64,000 bases of DNA from an uncultured Jannaschia sp. (GCA_947494145.1 CANLTZ010000001.1:124001-188000), one strand, 5' to 3'; positions 18,153 to 27,036 are shown, numbered from the stretch's first letter. Made by a program: numbers and translations. The notes: generated from the sequence alone by a model not told the origin.

Positions 18153-19433
18153 TCAGTTCGGCGTCAGCCGATAGATCGTTCCCTCATCCACAGCCGCGTA
18201 AAGGCTGCCGTCCGGGCCCAGTTTCAGGGACCGGAAGCGCCCGGCCTCCATCGGTAGGGTCATCTCGGTCACGTCCACGACTTCTTGGCCGTCGCGGCTG
18301 AGCTCCATCACGTCGATACGCTGGCCGATGGGCGTGCCGCCAAAGCCGATGCCCATGATGCCCACCACCATGGCGCCATCCCAATCGCCCCAGGCCTCAC
18401 CGCGCAAGAACTCCGCCGAGGACGTGCCCTGGGACCAACCGTTATTGTCCCAGATCGGCACCATCGCATCGGGATAGGTGTCGAGGTCGGTCATGGGCAT
18501 GTAGGATGCGCGCTCGAACCGGTTCATGCCGCCTTCCTGATTGGGCATGTAGCCGCAATACCCATCCGGGCAGTCACCCCGGCCCGCCATGTTGGGCCGC
18601 GGGTCCCAGCCTGCATTGCCGCCATTGACGAGCACCGTGATCTCATCGGAATGCCAGGGCCCGTGTTCGGCTGCGATGGCCGCCCCCGTTTCGGGGTGGA
18701 AGGCAATGCCCTGCACGTTGCGGTGCCCATAAGTATAGGTGCGCGCATCGAAGCCGTCGGGCGGCGCATTTTCCGCATGAGCGTTGCCATCGGTGTTGAT
18801 GCGCAGGATTTTCGAGCCCATCATGGTCGGGCTTTGCGGCACCTCTCCGTTATGGGTGTCGCCCGTCGTCAGGAAAAGCGCGCCATCGGGCCCGAACCGC
18901 ACGCGGCCGCCATTATGGGCGCCCGGGCCGCCGAAGGGGTGGTCCGATGCGGCCATCTTATAGGGCACGTCATCCACGATATCCGTGCGGTCCGACACGG
19001 TCGTGAAGTCGTCACTGACGACCAGCCGCATCAGCCTGTTGGTATGCGGGTCCGACAAGTTGGAGGTGGAATAGACATAGATGCGCCGGTTTTCCGCGAA
19101 ACCCGGGTCCACGGCGACGCCCATCATCCCCGCTTGGCCTTCGCAGAACAGGTCACCGGCATTGTCGGCATAGCCGTCGGTTTCGCCCATGCCCAGCAGG
19201 GCGTTTACCTCGCCCGAGGGCATGCGGACCGACAAGCCCTTGCATTTCTCGGTGAAGAACATGGTGCCGTCTTCCAGGAAGGCCATGTCCCAAGGGTCCT
19301 CCAACCCCGTGAGCACGGCTTCATGTCCGAGGCTTGTCGTGTTGGTGCCTGCCTGGCCAGGCCCGGTAAGCGCCGCGGCCAACGCGATGGCCGAGGCTTG
19401 CGCGAAAATGCGGCTGAAATGCTGGTTTGACAT
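18153..19433 (-). CDS. PQQ-dependent sugar dehydrogenase family protein, exported
   Basis: A 426-residue soluble glucose/sorbosone dehydrogenase-like beta-propeller with a signal peptide (about residues 1-28, ending GPGQAG). Family segments include LEDPWDMAFLEDGTMFFTEK, AHNGGRVRFGPDGALFLTTG, YGHRNVQGIAFHP and AAEHGPW. Members oxidise aldoses in the periplasm with bound PQQ, although many homologues are untested. No PQQ synthesis gene is in the window. Its operon partners are unclear, since it is followed by the TRAP operon on the other strand. Confidence 0.85.
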   Translation of the reverse strand: MSNQHFSRIFAQASAIALAAALTGPGQAGTNTTSLGHEAVLTGLEDPWDMAFLEDGTMFFTEKCKGLSVRMPSGEVNALLGMGETDGYADNAGDLFCEGQAGMMGVAVDPGFAENRRIYVYSTSNLSDPHTNRLMRLVVSDDFTTVSDRTDIVDDVPYKMAASDHPFGGPGAHNGGRVRFGPDGALFLTTGDTHNGEVPQSPTMMGSKILRINTDGNAHAENAPPDGFDARTYTYGHRNVQGIAFHPETGAAIAAEHGPWHSDEITVLVNGGNAGWDPRPNMAGRGDCPDGYCGYMPNQEGGMNRFERASYMPMTDLDTYPDAMVPIWDNNGWSQGTSSAEFLRGEAWGDWDGAMVVGIMGIGFGGTPIGQRIDVMELSRDGQEVVDVTEMTLPMEAGRFRSLKLGPDGSLYAAVDEGTIYRLTPN

Positions 19434-19601
19434 GCTGTTTCCTCCCGAATGATGCGGGCAGCGACGCGACGGGCGCCGCCGTCTCGCGCCGTAGGGTGAC
19501 GCTACGGCAAGATGACGGTAGGTCTGTTGGGCATGGCATCAACAACTTTGGCGGGGCCAGCGGGATGTTGCCTTCATGTCGGGGGCGGGCGTCGATGGCC
19601 C

Positions 19602-20543
19602 TCAAGATATGCGGTAGGCGGGCCGGTACTGCTTTTCGCCCGGCGCGCTGTCCGCGCTGCTGCCCAGAATGCCCGGAAGGTCGGGGACCCTGATATCGGT
19701 CGCCAGGCCCAACCATGCGAGGCTGCGAATGACCCACCAGCCCGGATCAATCTGGGTGGCCGTCAGGCCCATGCGCGCGGAGCGGGGAAAGGCATGGTGA
19801 TTGTTGTGAAAAGCTTCTCCAAAGGTGAAAAGGCCCAGCTTGGGCAGGTTGCGCCCGTCCACGGCGATGCCGTCCTGCACAAAAGGGCGCTCCCCCGTGG
19901 TATGGGCGAAATGCACTGTGCACCAATGGCCCGTCAGGGACACAGCGACGCGCAGGCAGATCCCCCAAAGGACGAACCCGATGCCGCCGAGCGCGAAAAG
20001 CAATAGCGCCAAGGGCAGTTGCTGCCAGCGCCAGGTCCGGTCCAGCCATTGATAGAACCGATCTTCGGTCACGCGCGGCTCGATCACCAGATCGGGCGGG
20101 TGGGTCAGCACCTGTTCGCAATGCATCTGCCAGACCGCGTCGCGCCAGAAGTCCACATCATGCTTGGCGAAGGAATGGCAATCGGGCTGCTGCTGTTGCC
20201 AGTCGCGCATTTCATGGATGTGGAACATCCCGATGGGACCGGCCATGCCCACCAGCGTGCCAAGATAGACAAGCGTGTATTCCAACCAGCGGGGCACCTC
20301 GAAGGAGCGGTGGATCAGCAGACGATGCATCCCGACCGAGTGCCCAAGGCAGAGCGTCAGAAGCATTAATCCAAGGGTAAGACTGGCGGCTTGCCATGAC
20401 GGGAAGAAGACGACCCCCACCAAGCCGCCGATCAGCATCCCGGTATACCAGATCGATTTCGCAGGGGCCCAAGCGACGTGGCCTTCTGTGGCAGAACTCG
20501 TGGCAGTGGGGGTGACGCGGTCGGTTGCACGTGTACTGGGCAT
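19602..20543 (-). CDS. Membrane fatty acid desaturase-like protein with altered His box 2
   Basis: A 313-residue di-iron membrane desaturase-like protein with four to five hydrophobic stretches. His box 1 is GHSVGMHRLLIHRSF (about H68, H73, H78) and box 3 is HNNHHAFPRSAR (about 255). The expected HxxHH of box 2 is missing; instead the protein reads FHIHEMRDWQQQQPDCH (about 108-123). It probably belongs to an acyl-CoA/acyl-lipid desaturase subfamily with a variant second box. It is divergent from an ArsR-like repressor across 71 AT-rich bp, suggesting control of membrane fluidity by that regulator. Confidence 0.85.
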   Translation of the reverse strand: MPSTRATDRVTPTATSSATEGHVAWAPAKSIWYTGMLIGGLVGVVFFPSWQAASLTLGLMLLTLCLGHSVGMHRLLIHRSFEVPRWLEYTLVYLGTLVGMAGPIGMFHIHEMRDWQQQQPDCHSFAKHDVDFWRDAVWQMHCEQVLTHPPDLVIEPRVTEDRFYQWLDRTWRWQQLPLALLLFALGGIGFVLWGICLRVAVSLTGHWCTVHFAHTTGERPFVQDGIAVDGRNLPKLGLFTFGEAFHNNHHAFPRSARMGLTATQIDPGWWVIRSLAWLGLATDIRVPDLPGILGSSADSAPGEKQYRPAYRIS

Positions 20544-20614
20544 TGCAAGCTCCCTGTTAGATAATTAACTTACAAGTGAAGCATTAATTTAACCGATTAG
20601 CTAAAAGGTTTCTT
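20544..20614. promoter_or_regulatory. AT-rich divergent promoter/operator region
   Basis: This 71-bp spacer is markedly AT-rich for the window and contains GTTAGATAATTAAC (20556-20569) and ATTAATTTAACC about 15 bp later. These look like two related TTAA-bearing half-sites. It must carry both promoters, and it is the natural binding site for the ArsR-like protein. Confidence 0.6.
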
Positions 20615-20929
20615 ATGTCAAGCCCCGATAAAGTGTTCGAAGCACTGTCATCTGCGGCGCGTCGGCGCATCTTGGCGTATTTGCGGGACCGGCCGCTCCA
20701 TGCTGGGGCAATTGCAGATCGGTTCGACATGTCGAAGCCCGCGATTTCCAAGCACCTTTCGATCCTGGAATCGGCCGGGCTGATCTGGCGCAAGCGCGAG
20801 GGTCAATTCGTGCTCTATGGGATGGAGCAAGAAAAACTAGCCGGTCATCTTTGTGCCTTCATGCAAGAAGTCTGCCCGTCCTCCCGCGGCATCCGTGGAG
20901 AGGTGAAGGATGAGATGAAGGACGAATGA
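20615..20929 (+). CDS. ArsR-family winged-helix repressor
   Basis: A 104-residue ArsR-type regulator with HTH segment AIADRFDMSKPAISKHLSIL and wing REGQFVLYGM. The Cys residues of metal-sensing ArsR/SmtB boxes (ELCVCD in helix 3) are absent, so a non-metal autorepressor type (SdpR-like) is more likely. The tail is charged. ATG 20615 follows AAAAGG. It is divergent from the desaturase gene and probably represses both itself and the desaturase. Confidence 0.87.
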   Translation: MSSPDKVFEALSSAARRRILAYLRDRPLHAGAIADRFDMSKPAISKHLSILESAGLIWRKREGQFVLYGMEQEKLAGHLCAFMQEVCPSSRGIRGEVKDEMKDE

Positions 20930-21099
20930 GGGCCAACGGCCAGCCTTTGCAGCGTTGCCGGTTCCGGACTCGGGCGGGAAGGCAAAAGGCCGTCATCCCC
21001 TGCGCAGCCGAATGACATCCGTCAATGCACCGTTCGTTTATCCCGCAACGCTAGACGCCGTTCGACAGATGTTTGGACAGATGTTTGGGAAGGCGATTC

Positions 21100-21864
21100 A
21101 TGATTGCTCCACATCGCTGCAAGAAAACCGGCAAAGACGCTCGAAGCCCCACGAACCGCCGCCATTTCGCGGCAGGAACCCTGGCCTTGCTTTGTGCCCT
21201 ATCGCTTCCTGCTGCCGGGTTTTCCCAGCCCATGCCGCGCTCTGACCCGCCGGGCCACACGTGCCCGCAAGGCGACCTGACGGTCTTTGCCGTCGATCCC
21301 GGTCTCGCGGAACGTGCCTGCGCCATTGTCCAGGCGGCGGAGCCCCTGTTCTCCGCCTGCGGCTTACCGGGTTTTGACCCACTGCGGCTCTATGTCGTGC
21401 GGCGGATCGAGGGCACGTCCGAGCATTGCCTGGGGGTCTATGTGTCCGACACAAACGAGATCGCCGTTATCGACCCGGTCGTCTTGGCAGACGATAGCGG
21501 GCCTTGGTCGATGTTCTACGGTCTTGAAGCCAATGCCTTGTTCGCAAGTCTTCTTATCCACGAAGTCACGCATGCCCGGCTGGCCAACTTGGCAGATGGA
21601 AACAGCTGTAGCCTGGCCGACCACGAATACATCGCCTACGCGATGCAACTCGCGACGCTGCCCGACGAACAGCGCGACATCATTTTGGACGGGGTCCCCG
21701 ACGGTGACGCAGGAACCTCGCTGATAAACGAAGTGACCCTGGCCATGTCCCCCCGGGTCTTCGCCGGTCTCGCCTGGCGCCACTTCGAACGACCTGAGAA
21801 CGGGTGCCGCTATGTGCGGTCCCTTCTGGACGGGTCGGTCTCGCTTGAACGGTCAGAACCTTAA
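21100..21864 (+). CDS. Exported HExxH protein (DUF6639-like), putative metallopeptidase
   Basis: A 254-residue protein with a basic N-terminus (NRRH) and hydrophobic stretch FAAGTLALLCALSLPAAGFS, so it is probably exported. The mature part has LLIHEVTHARLANL, a zinc-type HExxH, and a downstream DHEYIAYAMQ that could give the third ligand. The family is annotated, as far as I know, only as a domain of unknown function. ATG 21100 follows GGGAAGGCG; an in-frame ATG at 21073 is a less likely start. Six Cys residues in the mature part suggest disulfides. Confidence 0.65.
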   Translation: MIAPHRCKKTGKDARSPTNRRHFAAGTLALLCALSLPAAGFSQPMPRSDPPGHTCPQGDLTVFAVDPGLAERACAIVQAAEPLFSACGLPGFDPLRLYVVRRIEGTSEHCLGVYVSDTNEIAVIDPVVLADDSGPWSMFYGLEANALFASLLIHEVTHARLANLADGNSCSLADHEYIAYAMQLATLPDEQRDIILDGVPDGDAGTSLINEVTLAMSPRVFAGLAWRHFERPENGCRYVRSLLDGSVSLERSEP

Positions 21865-22010
21865 GGCGGTTCACCTCCGCACAGAACCGGAACTGTGCCA
21901 GCCCCGGTCCGGGAATCAGCGCTTCTACGGTCAAGCAATGCACTTTATGCCAACCACGTTCGTCGAACAGCCGTTCGGCGCGGGACGCCAGCCTAAGCGC
22001 CGATCCGGCG

Positions 22011-22050
22011 CTGGCACGGCGATGGCTGAAGCCCCTTGATGCCATGCCAG
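22011..22050 (-). repeat. REP-like palindromic repeat, copy 2
   Basis: CTGGCACGG and CCATGCCAG (one G-T pair) enclose GGCTGAAGCCCCTTGATG-like sequence. The minus-strand reading matches copy 3 at 38779 and copy 1 at 7896. It lies in the gap between the HExxH gene and the Sel1 gene, which are convergent, and similarity to the copy 3 flank continues weakly to about 21900. Confidence 0.65.
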
Positions 22051-22074
22051 GGTGAGCCGACATCACCCATCCGC

Positions 22075-22554
22075 TCATCGAAACGGATACATCCAGGCCT
22101 TGTAATCCTCCACCAACTCCAACGCGTGGGCGATCTGGTCGGGGGTCATCTTCTTGACCACTTCTTCCTGGGAAATCGCGGCATCGGGGTCACCGCCGAT
22201 GGCTGACAACACATACCACATATAGGCGCGCACCAAGTCCGGGGCGGGCATGCCCAGACCCACTTCGTAATACCACCCCACGCCCGATTGCGCGCCCGGA
22301 TGGCCCTTCATGGCGGAGCGCAAATACCATTCGAACGCGCGCACCTCGTCCTTTTCGACGCCAAGGCCCAAGGCGTACATCACGCCGATCAACTCCTCCG
22401 CGTCGGCATTGCCGGACCGGGCTGCGGGCCACAAAGCTTCACGGGCTTCCACGAAGCGCCCGGCCTCCATCAAATCGCGGGCATCTTCGATATCGGCGAA
22501 GGCGGGGCTGGACAGGGCCAACACAACGGACAAGATCGGGATATGAAGTTTCAA
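22075..22554 (-). CDS. Exported Sel1-repeat (tetratricopeptide-like) protein
   Basis: A 159-residue protein with signal peptide ending SSPAFA (about residue 20). Two to three Sel1-like repeats follow (AEELIGVMYALGLGVEKDEV, AQSGVGWYYEVGLGMPAPDL), suggesting a periplasmic protein-interaction role. The start is TTG at 22554 with a textbook AGGAGG 5 nt upstream. This start lies inside the first codons of the divergent peroxidase gene, so the two coding regions overlap by 12 nt at their 5' ends. Confidence 0.82.
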   Translation of the reverse strand: MKLHIPILSVVLALSSPAFADIEDARDLMEAGRFVEAREALWPAARSGNADAEELIGVMYALGLGVEKDEVRAFEWYLRSAMKGHPGAQSGVGWYYEVGLGMPAPDLVRAYMWYVLSAIGGDPDAAISQEEVVKKMTPDQIAHALELVEDYKAWMYPFR

Positions 22555-23838
22555 AGCATCCTCCTAGCGCTGACACTGGCTGCTGGCCCCGCCCATGCGC
22601 AAGGGGTCGAATTCCACCCGTTTGATGAGGCCAAGGCCGAAATCGGGCGATTGCTTTTTTACGACGCGATCCTGTCGGGGAACCAGAATATCTCCTGCGG
22701 GACGTGTCACCACCACAAGACCTTCACCGGCGACGGGCTATCGCTGGGCATCGGCGAAGGCGGGCAGGGTTTGGGGCCGGAGCGGACAGCAGGGGCGGGG
22801 GCGGACGCCATCCGCAAACGGGTGCCGCGCAACGCGCCCGCTTTGTGGAACCTGGGCGCGGTGGAATTCGAGCGACTGTTCCATGATGGCCGCGTCGGGT
22901 TTTCGGACGCCTATGGCAACGGCTATGACAGCCCGGCTGAGGAATGGCTGCCCGAGGGTCTGCCAAACCTCCTATCGGTGCAGGCTTTGTTTCCCATGAC
23001 GGCGCAGTTCGAAATGGCCGGCAATGTGGGGGAAAACGAAGTCACCGGCGCCGTCGGCGACCGCATCGACCTGGCCTGGCCCATCATCGCCAAACGGGTG
23101 CGGACGATTCCAGAATACGGCGACGCGTTCGTGGCCGCCTTTGACGATGTGGAGGCGCCCGAAGACGTCGACATCACTCATATCGCCATCGCCTTGGCCG
23201 ATTTCATCGGCTCGGAATGGCGGTCGTTGGATGCGCCCTATGATGCCTGGCTTGCGGGGACGTCCGACTTGACGGCAGCCCAGCATCGCGGGCGCGACCT
23301 GTTCTTTGGCCGCGCGAACTGTGCGTCGTGTCATTCGGGCGCTTTGTTCACTGACCACGAATTCCATGCCTTGGCCCTGCCGCCCTTCGGCCCCGGGCGC
23401 ACGCGCCGCTTCGACCCCGTGCCCCGCGATGTAGGACGCATGGCGGAAACCGATGATCTGGAAGATGCGTACCGATTCCGCACGCCGTCTTTGCGCAACG
23501 TCACGCTGACGGCCCCCTATGGCCACAATGGCGCCTATCCGACGCTGGAAGGCATCATCCGCCACCACGCTGACCCGCTTGCCGCGCTGGCCGCGTGGCA
23601 GCCCGAGATGGCTGAACTCCCCGAGGCGCCGTGGCTGGAGCCCATAGATTTCGTTATCCAATCAGACAGCCGCGAAATGGCGCGGGTGGCGGCGCGCCTC
23701 GATATCGCACCCGTGATGCTCAGCGATGCGGACATCGCCGATCTGGTGGCGTTTCTGGGCGCGTTGGAAGGCGGGGTCAGCAAGCATGGGCGCCTGGGCC
23801 GCCCCGACGCGGTGCCCAGCGGGTTGCCGGTGGATTGA
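22543..23838 (+). CDS. Di-haem cytochrome c peroxidase / MauG-family protein
   Basis: A 431-residue periplasmic protein with signal peptide MKFQSILLALTLAAGPAHA. It has two haem c sites, CGTCHH (about 52-56) and CASCH (about 259-263). The C-terminal RTPSLRNVTLTAPYGHNGAY segment is typical of the CCP/MauG family. It either reduces hydrogen peroxide with electrons from cytochrome c or modifies a protein partner. The start overlaps the divergent Sel1 gene, and the stop overlaps the kinase start (TGATG), coupling it to the carbohydrate operon that follows. Confidence 0.9.
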   Translation: MKFQSILLALTLAAGPAHAQGVEFHPFDEAKAEIGRLLFYDAILSGNQNISCGTCHHHKTFTGDGLSLGIGEGGQGLGPERTAGAGADAIRKRVPRNAPALWNLGAVEFERLFHDGRVGFSDAYGNGYDSPAEEWLPEGLPNLLSVQALFPMTAQFEMAGNVGENEVTGAVGDRIDLAWPIIAKRVRTIPEYGDAFVAAFDDVEAPEDVDITHIAIALADFIGSEWRSLDAPYDAWLAGTSDLTAAQHRGRDLFFGRANCASCHSGALFTDHEFHALALPPFGPGRTRRFDPVPRDVGRMAETDDLEDAYRFRTPSLRNVTLTAPYGHNGAYPTLEGIIRHHADPLAALAAWQPEMAELPEAPWLEPIDFVIQSDSREMARVAARLDIAPVMLSDADIADLVAFLGALEGGVSKHGRLGRPDAVPSGLPVD

Positions 23839-24680
23839 TGGCGCGCTTGCTGGTCTGCGGCATCGCCGTCATCGACTATGTCCACCGGATGGAGGCGCTG
23901 CCTTCGGGCGGGGTCAAGCACCGCTCCACCGCGTTCGACCGCATCGGGGGGGGATGCGCGGCCAATGCGGCGGTGGGGGCTGCGCGCTTGGGCGGTGACG
24001 TCACGCTCGTGTCGCGGCTGGGCCAAGACGCCGCGGGCGATGAGCTTGCCGCGATGCTGACCGCCCAGGGCCTGGCGCTGAACGTGCCGCGCGGGGGCCG
24101 CACGCCGCTCTCATCGGTCATGGTCGCCGCCGATGGCGAGCGGATGATCGTCAACTTCCCCGGCGCGGACTTACCCCAGACCCCGCCCGCCTTGCCCGAT
24201 TTCGACGCGGTGCTGTGCGACTGCCGCTGGCCCGAAGCGGCCGAGGCCGCCTTGCGCGCCGCCCGCGTCGCAGGCCGCCCCGGCGTGGTGGACGCCGAGA
24301 AGTTCACACCCTCGCAAATCGCGGCTCTGGCCTCTCACATCGTCTTCTCCGCCCCTGGCTTGCGCGACTTCGCGGGCATCGACGCGCTGCCTCGCGCCCT
24401 GTCCGATGCCGCCGCGCGCTTGCCGGGTGACGTGGCCTATACCGATGGCCCTGACGGCGTGACCTGGGCCAACGGCCTGCACGTGCCCGCTCCCGCGATC
24501 ACGCCTGTCGATACGCTGGGCGCGGGCGATCTGTGGCACGGCGCGTTCACCCTCGCGCTTGCCCGTGGGGAAGCACTGGACGCCGCCTCGCGCTTCGCCA
24601 ATGGTGCGGCCGCGATCAAATGCACGCGGCCTGGCGGGTGGGAGGCCTATCCCACGGCCCGCGATCTGGAGGATGCATGA
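23838..24680 (+). CDS. PfkB-family sugar kinase, YihV-like
   Basis: A 280-residue ribokinase-fold kinase. The N-terminal GGGCAANAAVGAARLGG glycine motif and the C-terminal DTLGAGDLWHGAF (catalytic Asp in GAGD) are intact. From memory of the E. coli sulfofructose kinase YihV, shared features are an MIVNFP-like segment, DCRW, FSAPGL and FANGAAAIKCTRPGG. That is suggestive but not proof. In its operon it would phosphorylate the ketose made by the FucI-like isomerase before aldol cleavage. Start ATG 23838 overlaps the upstream stop, and the stop overlaps the aldolase start (ATGA). Confidence 0.86.
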   Translation: MARLLVCGIAVIDYVHRMEALPSGGVKHRSTAFDRIGGGCAANAAVGAARLGGDVTLVSRLGQDAAGDELAAMLTAQGLALNVPRGGRTPLSSVMVAADGERMIVNFPGADLPQTPPALPDFDAVLCDCRWPEAAEAALRAARVAGRPGVVDAEKFTPSQIAALASHIVFSAPGLRDFAGIDALPRALSDAAARLPGDVAYTDGPDGVTWANGLHVPAPAITPVDTLGAGDLWHGAFTLALARGEALDAASRFANGAAAIKCTRPGGWEAYPTARDLEDA

Positions 24681-25711
24681 CCACGACCACCCTGACCCCC
24701 GGCAAACAGCTGGGGTTTCGCCGCATGTCCGACGGGGCCGGGCGCTTCAAGATGACCGCCGTGGACCAGCGCCCGCCGATCAAGGGCCCCATCGCCGCCC
24801 ACCATGGCGGCGATGCCCCCTGGGAAGACGTGGCTCGGGTGAAGACCCTTCTGCTGGAAGCCTTACAGCCATCCTCCACCGCCATGCTGCTGGACCCGCA
24901 TTACGCCATTCCCCATGGCTGGCAGGTCTTCGACCCGACCAAAGGTCTGATCGTCACGCTGGAGGATTCGCTTTTCCAAGACACCGGGCAGGGCCGCTAT
25001 TCGGCGGAAATCGATGACTGGTCCGTAGGCAAGATCAAACGGATGGGCGGCGACGCGGTCAAAGTGCTGGCGTGGTATCGGCCCGATATCTCGGATGCGG
25101 TGCGCACGGCCCAGCATGATTTGGTCAAGCGCACGGGCGAGGCCTGCGCGCGTTTCGACATCCCTTTCCTCTTCGAATTGCTGGTCCATCCCGTGGACAG
25201 CGATGCCGAACAGACATCCGAATATACCGAAATGGCCACGAAGCATTCCGACCACGTGCTTGCCTCGGTCGAAGCCTTTGCGGGCGCTGATTATGGCGTG
25301 GATGTCTTCAAGCTAGAAAGTCCGGTACCCGCGAAGGGAATCGCCCCCGGGTCAACCGATATCCAGGCCCTGTTCGACGAAATGGGCCGCTTGGCAGCGC
25401 GCCCTTGGGTCATGCTGTCGGCAGGCGCGGGCAAACCCGATTTCCGCACGGTGCTGGACTACGCCTATGCCGCAGGTGCCTCGGGGTATCTGGCGGGCCG
25501 TGCGATCTGGCTGGATGCGTTCACCGCCTACCCCGATTGGGACGCCATGGCGGTGGGCCTGCGCGACACATCGGTGCCTTACATGGCAGACTTGAACGCG
25601 CTGACCGATGCCAAGGCCACACCCTGGCACGCGCATGAGGTCTACGGCGGCAATGGCTTGGCCTTCGTGGAGCCGACGGCCGCGTTCCGCCAAAGCTATG
25701 GGGATATCTGA
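24677..25711 (+). CDS. LacD/YihT-type class I aldolase
   Basis: A 344-residue class I aldolase resembling tagatose-1,6-bisphosphate aldolase (LacD) and sulfofructose-1-phosphate aldolase (YihT). Visible family features are FKMTAVDQR near the N-terminus, a presumed Schiff-base Lys in DVFKLESPV, PWVMLSAGAG, and AGASGYLAGRAIW. It would split a ketose phosphate into dihydroxyacetone phosphate and an aldehyde. It is coupled to the kinase before it and the isomerase after it (TGATG). The exact substrate cannot be read from the sequence. Confidence 0.83.
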   Translation: MTTTTLTPGKQLGFRRMSDGAGRFKMTAVDQRPPIKGPIAAHHGGDAPWEDVARVKTLLLEALQPSSTAMLLDPHYAIPHGWQVFDPTKGLIVTLEDSLFQDTGQGRYSAEIDDWSVGKIKRMGGDAVKVLAWYRPDISDAVRTAQHDLVKRTGEACARFDIPFLFELLVHPVDSDAEQTSEYTEMATKHSDHVLASVEAFAGADYGVDVFKLESPVPAKGIAPGSTDIQALFDEMGRLAARPWVMLSAGAGKPDFRTVLDYAYAAGASGYLAGRAIWLDAFTAYPDWDAMAVGLRDTSVPYMADLNALTDAKATPWHAHEVYGGNGLAFVEPTAAFRQSYGDI

Positions 25712-27036
25712 TGAAGATCGGGATATTGCCGCTGGGTCGGCCCACCTTCGATTTGCCCTATGCGAAAGAAAAGCTGGCGGCGATGTTGGCGCAATTGGAT
25801 GTCAGCGGGCATGAAATCATCGGCTCGCGCAGCCTGCTGATGGGGCCAGACGATGCCGCCTTGGGCGCGGTGGCATCGGCGGACGTGCTGCTGATATTGC
25901 AGGTAACCTTCACCGACGCCGCCTTCACCACCCGCGCGGCCTGCGACTTCCCGGGTCGTGTGGCCATTTGGGCGGTGCCCGAACCGCGCCTGGGCGGGCG
26001 CCTTCGGCTCAACGCCTATTGCGGGCTCAACCTGCTCAGCCACGCGCTGGGCCTGAACGATCGCCGCTTCACCTGGGCCTATGGCGACAACGTCGACCTC
26101 GACGCCCTGCTTACTGGCCCCGAAGTCACGCCCAAGCGCGGCGTCCCCTCAGGCGCGGCCGCCATTGCCATACGCCGCGACCTCCATATCGCGCGCATCG
26201 GCGAGCGGCCCGAGGGTTTCGATACCTGCGCCTATGACAAGGCCGCGCTTGCGGGCCTGACCGGCGCCAAGGTCACCGAACTGACCTTGCCCGACCTGTT
26301 CGACCGCGCCCGCGCCCTGCCGGATGACGCGGTTGCTCCCTACGCCACCCAGGCCGAGACACTGGGCGGCGTGGCCGAGTTGGACCAAGGCGAACTCGAC
26401 CGCTCACTTCGCCTGGCAGGGGCCCTAGACCAACTCCGTCGTGAGCAGCGCTTCGACGCCATGGCTATTCGCTGCTGGCCCGAAACCTTCACCGAATATG
26501 GCGGCGCCGTCTGTGGCCCCGTCTCGATGCTGGGCGAGGCGCGCACCCCCTGCGCCTGCGAGGCCGATGTCTATGGCGCCGTGACCCAGGCCATTTTGCA
26601 AGACGTGGCCGACGCGCCGGTCTTTCTGGCGGATTTGGTGGATATGGACGACGAGACCGGCGTCGTCTGGCATTGCGGCCAGGCACCCGCATCGATGGCG
26701 GCCACCGCGCCCGGCGCTACGGTGCATACAAACCGCAAACAGGCGCTTCTGCTGGAATTCCCGCTCAAGCCCGGGCGCGTCACGCTCTTCCGTTTGAGCC
26801 AGGCCTACGGCCAGCCTCAGGCCGTCATCGCCACGGGCGAGGTGCTGGACCGACCCATGGCCTTCACCGGCACATCGGGTGTCGTGCGTTTTGATCGGGG
26901 CGCGACACAGGTCGGCGCCGATGTGATGGCCAGCGGGTTGGAGCACCACATGGCGCTGGCCTACGGCGACCACGCGGACATCTTGCGCGGCGTGGCCGCA
27001 GGCCTCGACATCCCCGTGCTGGAGCTTGGCGCATGA
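25711..27036 (+). CDS. L-fucose/L-arabinose isomerase-like protein
   Basis: A 441-residue protein with the FucI/AraA-type layout. It starts KIGILPLGRPTFDLPYAKEK and has a middle AIRCWPETFTEYGGAVCGP and a C-terminal beta-rich part with LKPGRVTLFRLSQ. Family members interconvert aldoses and ketoses with Mn2+. The central EYGGAVCGP and CACEADVYGAVTQAIL segments are the expected region for metal-binding acidic residues. Next to a kinase and an aldolase, it is likely to supply the ketose. Overlaps on both sides (TGATG, ATGA) place it firmly in the operon. Confidence 0.82.
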   Translation: MKIGILPLGRPTFDLPYAKEKLAAMLAQLDVSGHEIIGSRSLLMGPDDAALGAVASADVLLILQVTFTDAAFTTRAACDFPGRVAIWAVPEPRLGGRLRLNAYCGLNLLSHALGLNDRRFTWAYGDNVDLDALLTGPEVTPKRGVPSGAAAIAIRRDLHIARIGERPEGFDTCAYDKAALAGLTGAKVTELTLPDLFDRARALPDDAVAPYATQAETLGGVAELDQGELDRSLRLAGALDQLRREQRFDAMAIRCWPETFTEYGGAVCGPVSMLGEARTPCACEADVYGAVTQAILQDVADAPVFLADLVDMDDETGVVWHCGQAPASMAATAPGATVHTNRKQALLLEFPLKPGRVTLFRLSQAYGQPQAVIATGEVLDRPMAFTGTSGVVRFDRGATQVGADVMASGLEHHMALAYGDHADILRGVAAGLDIPVLELGA

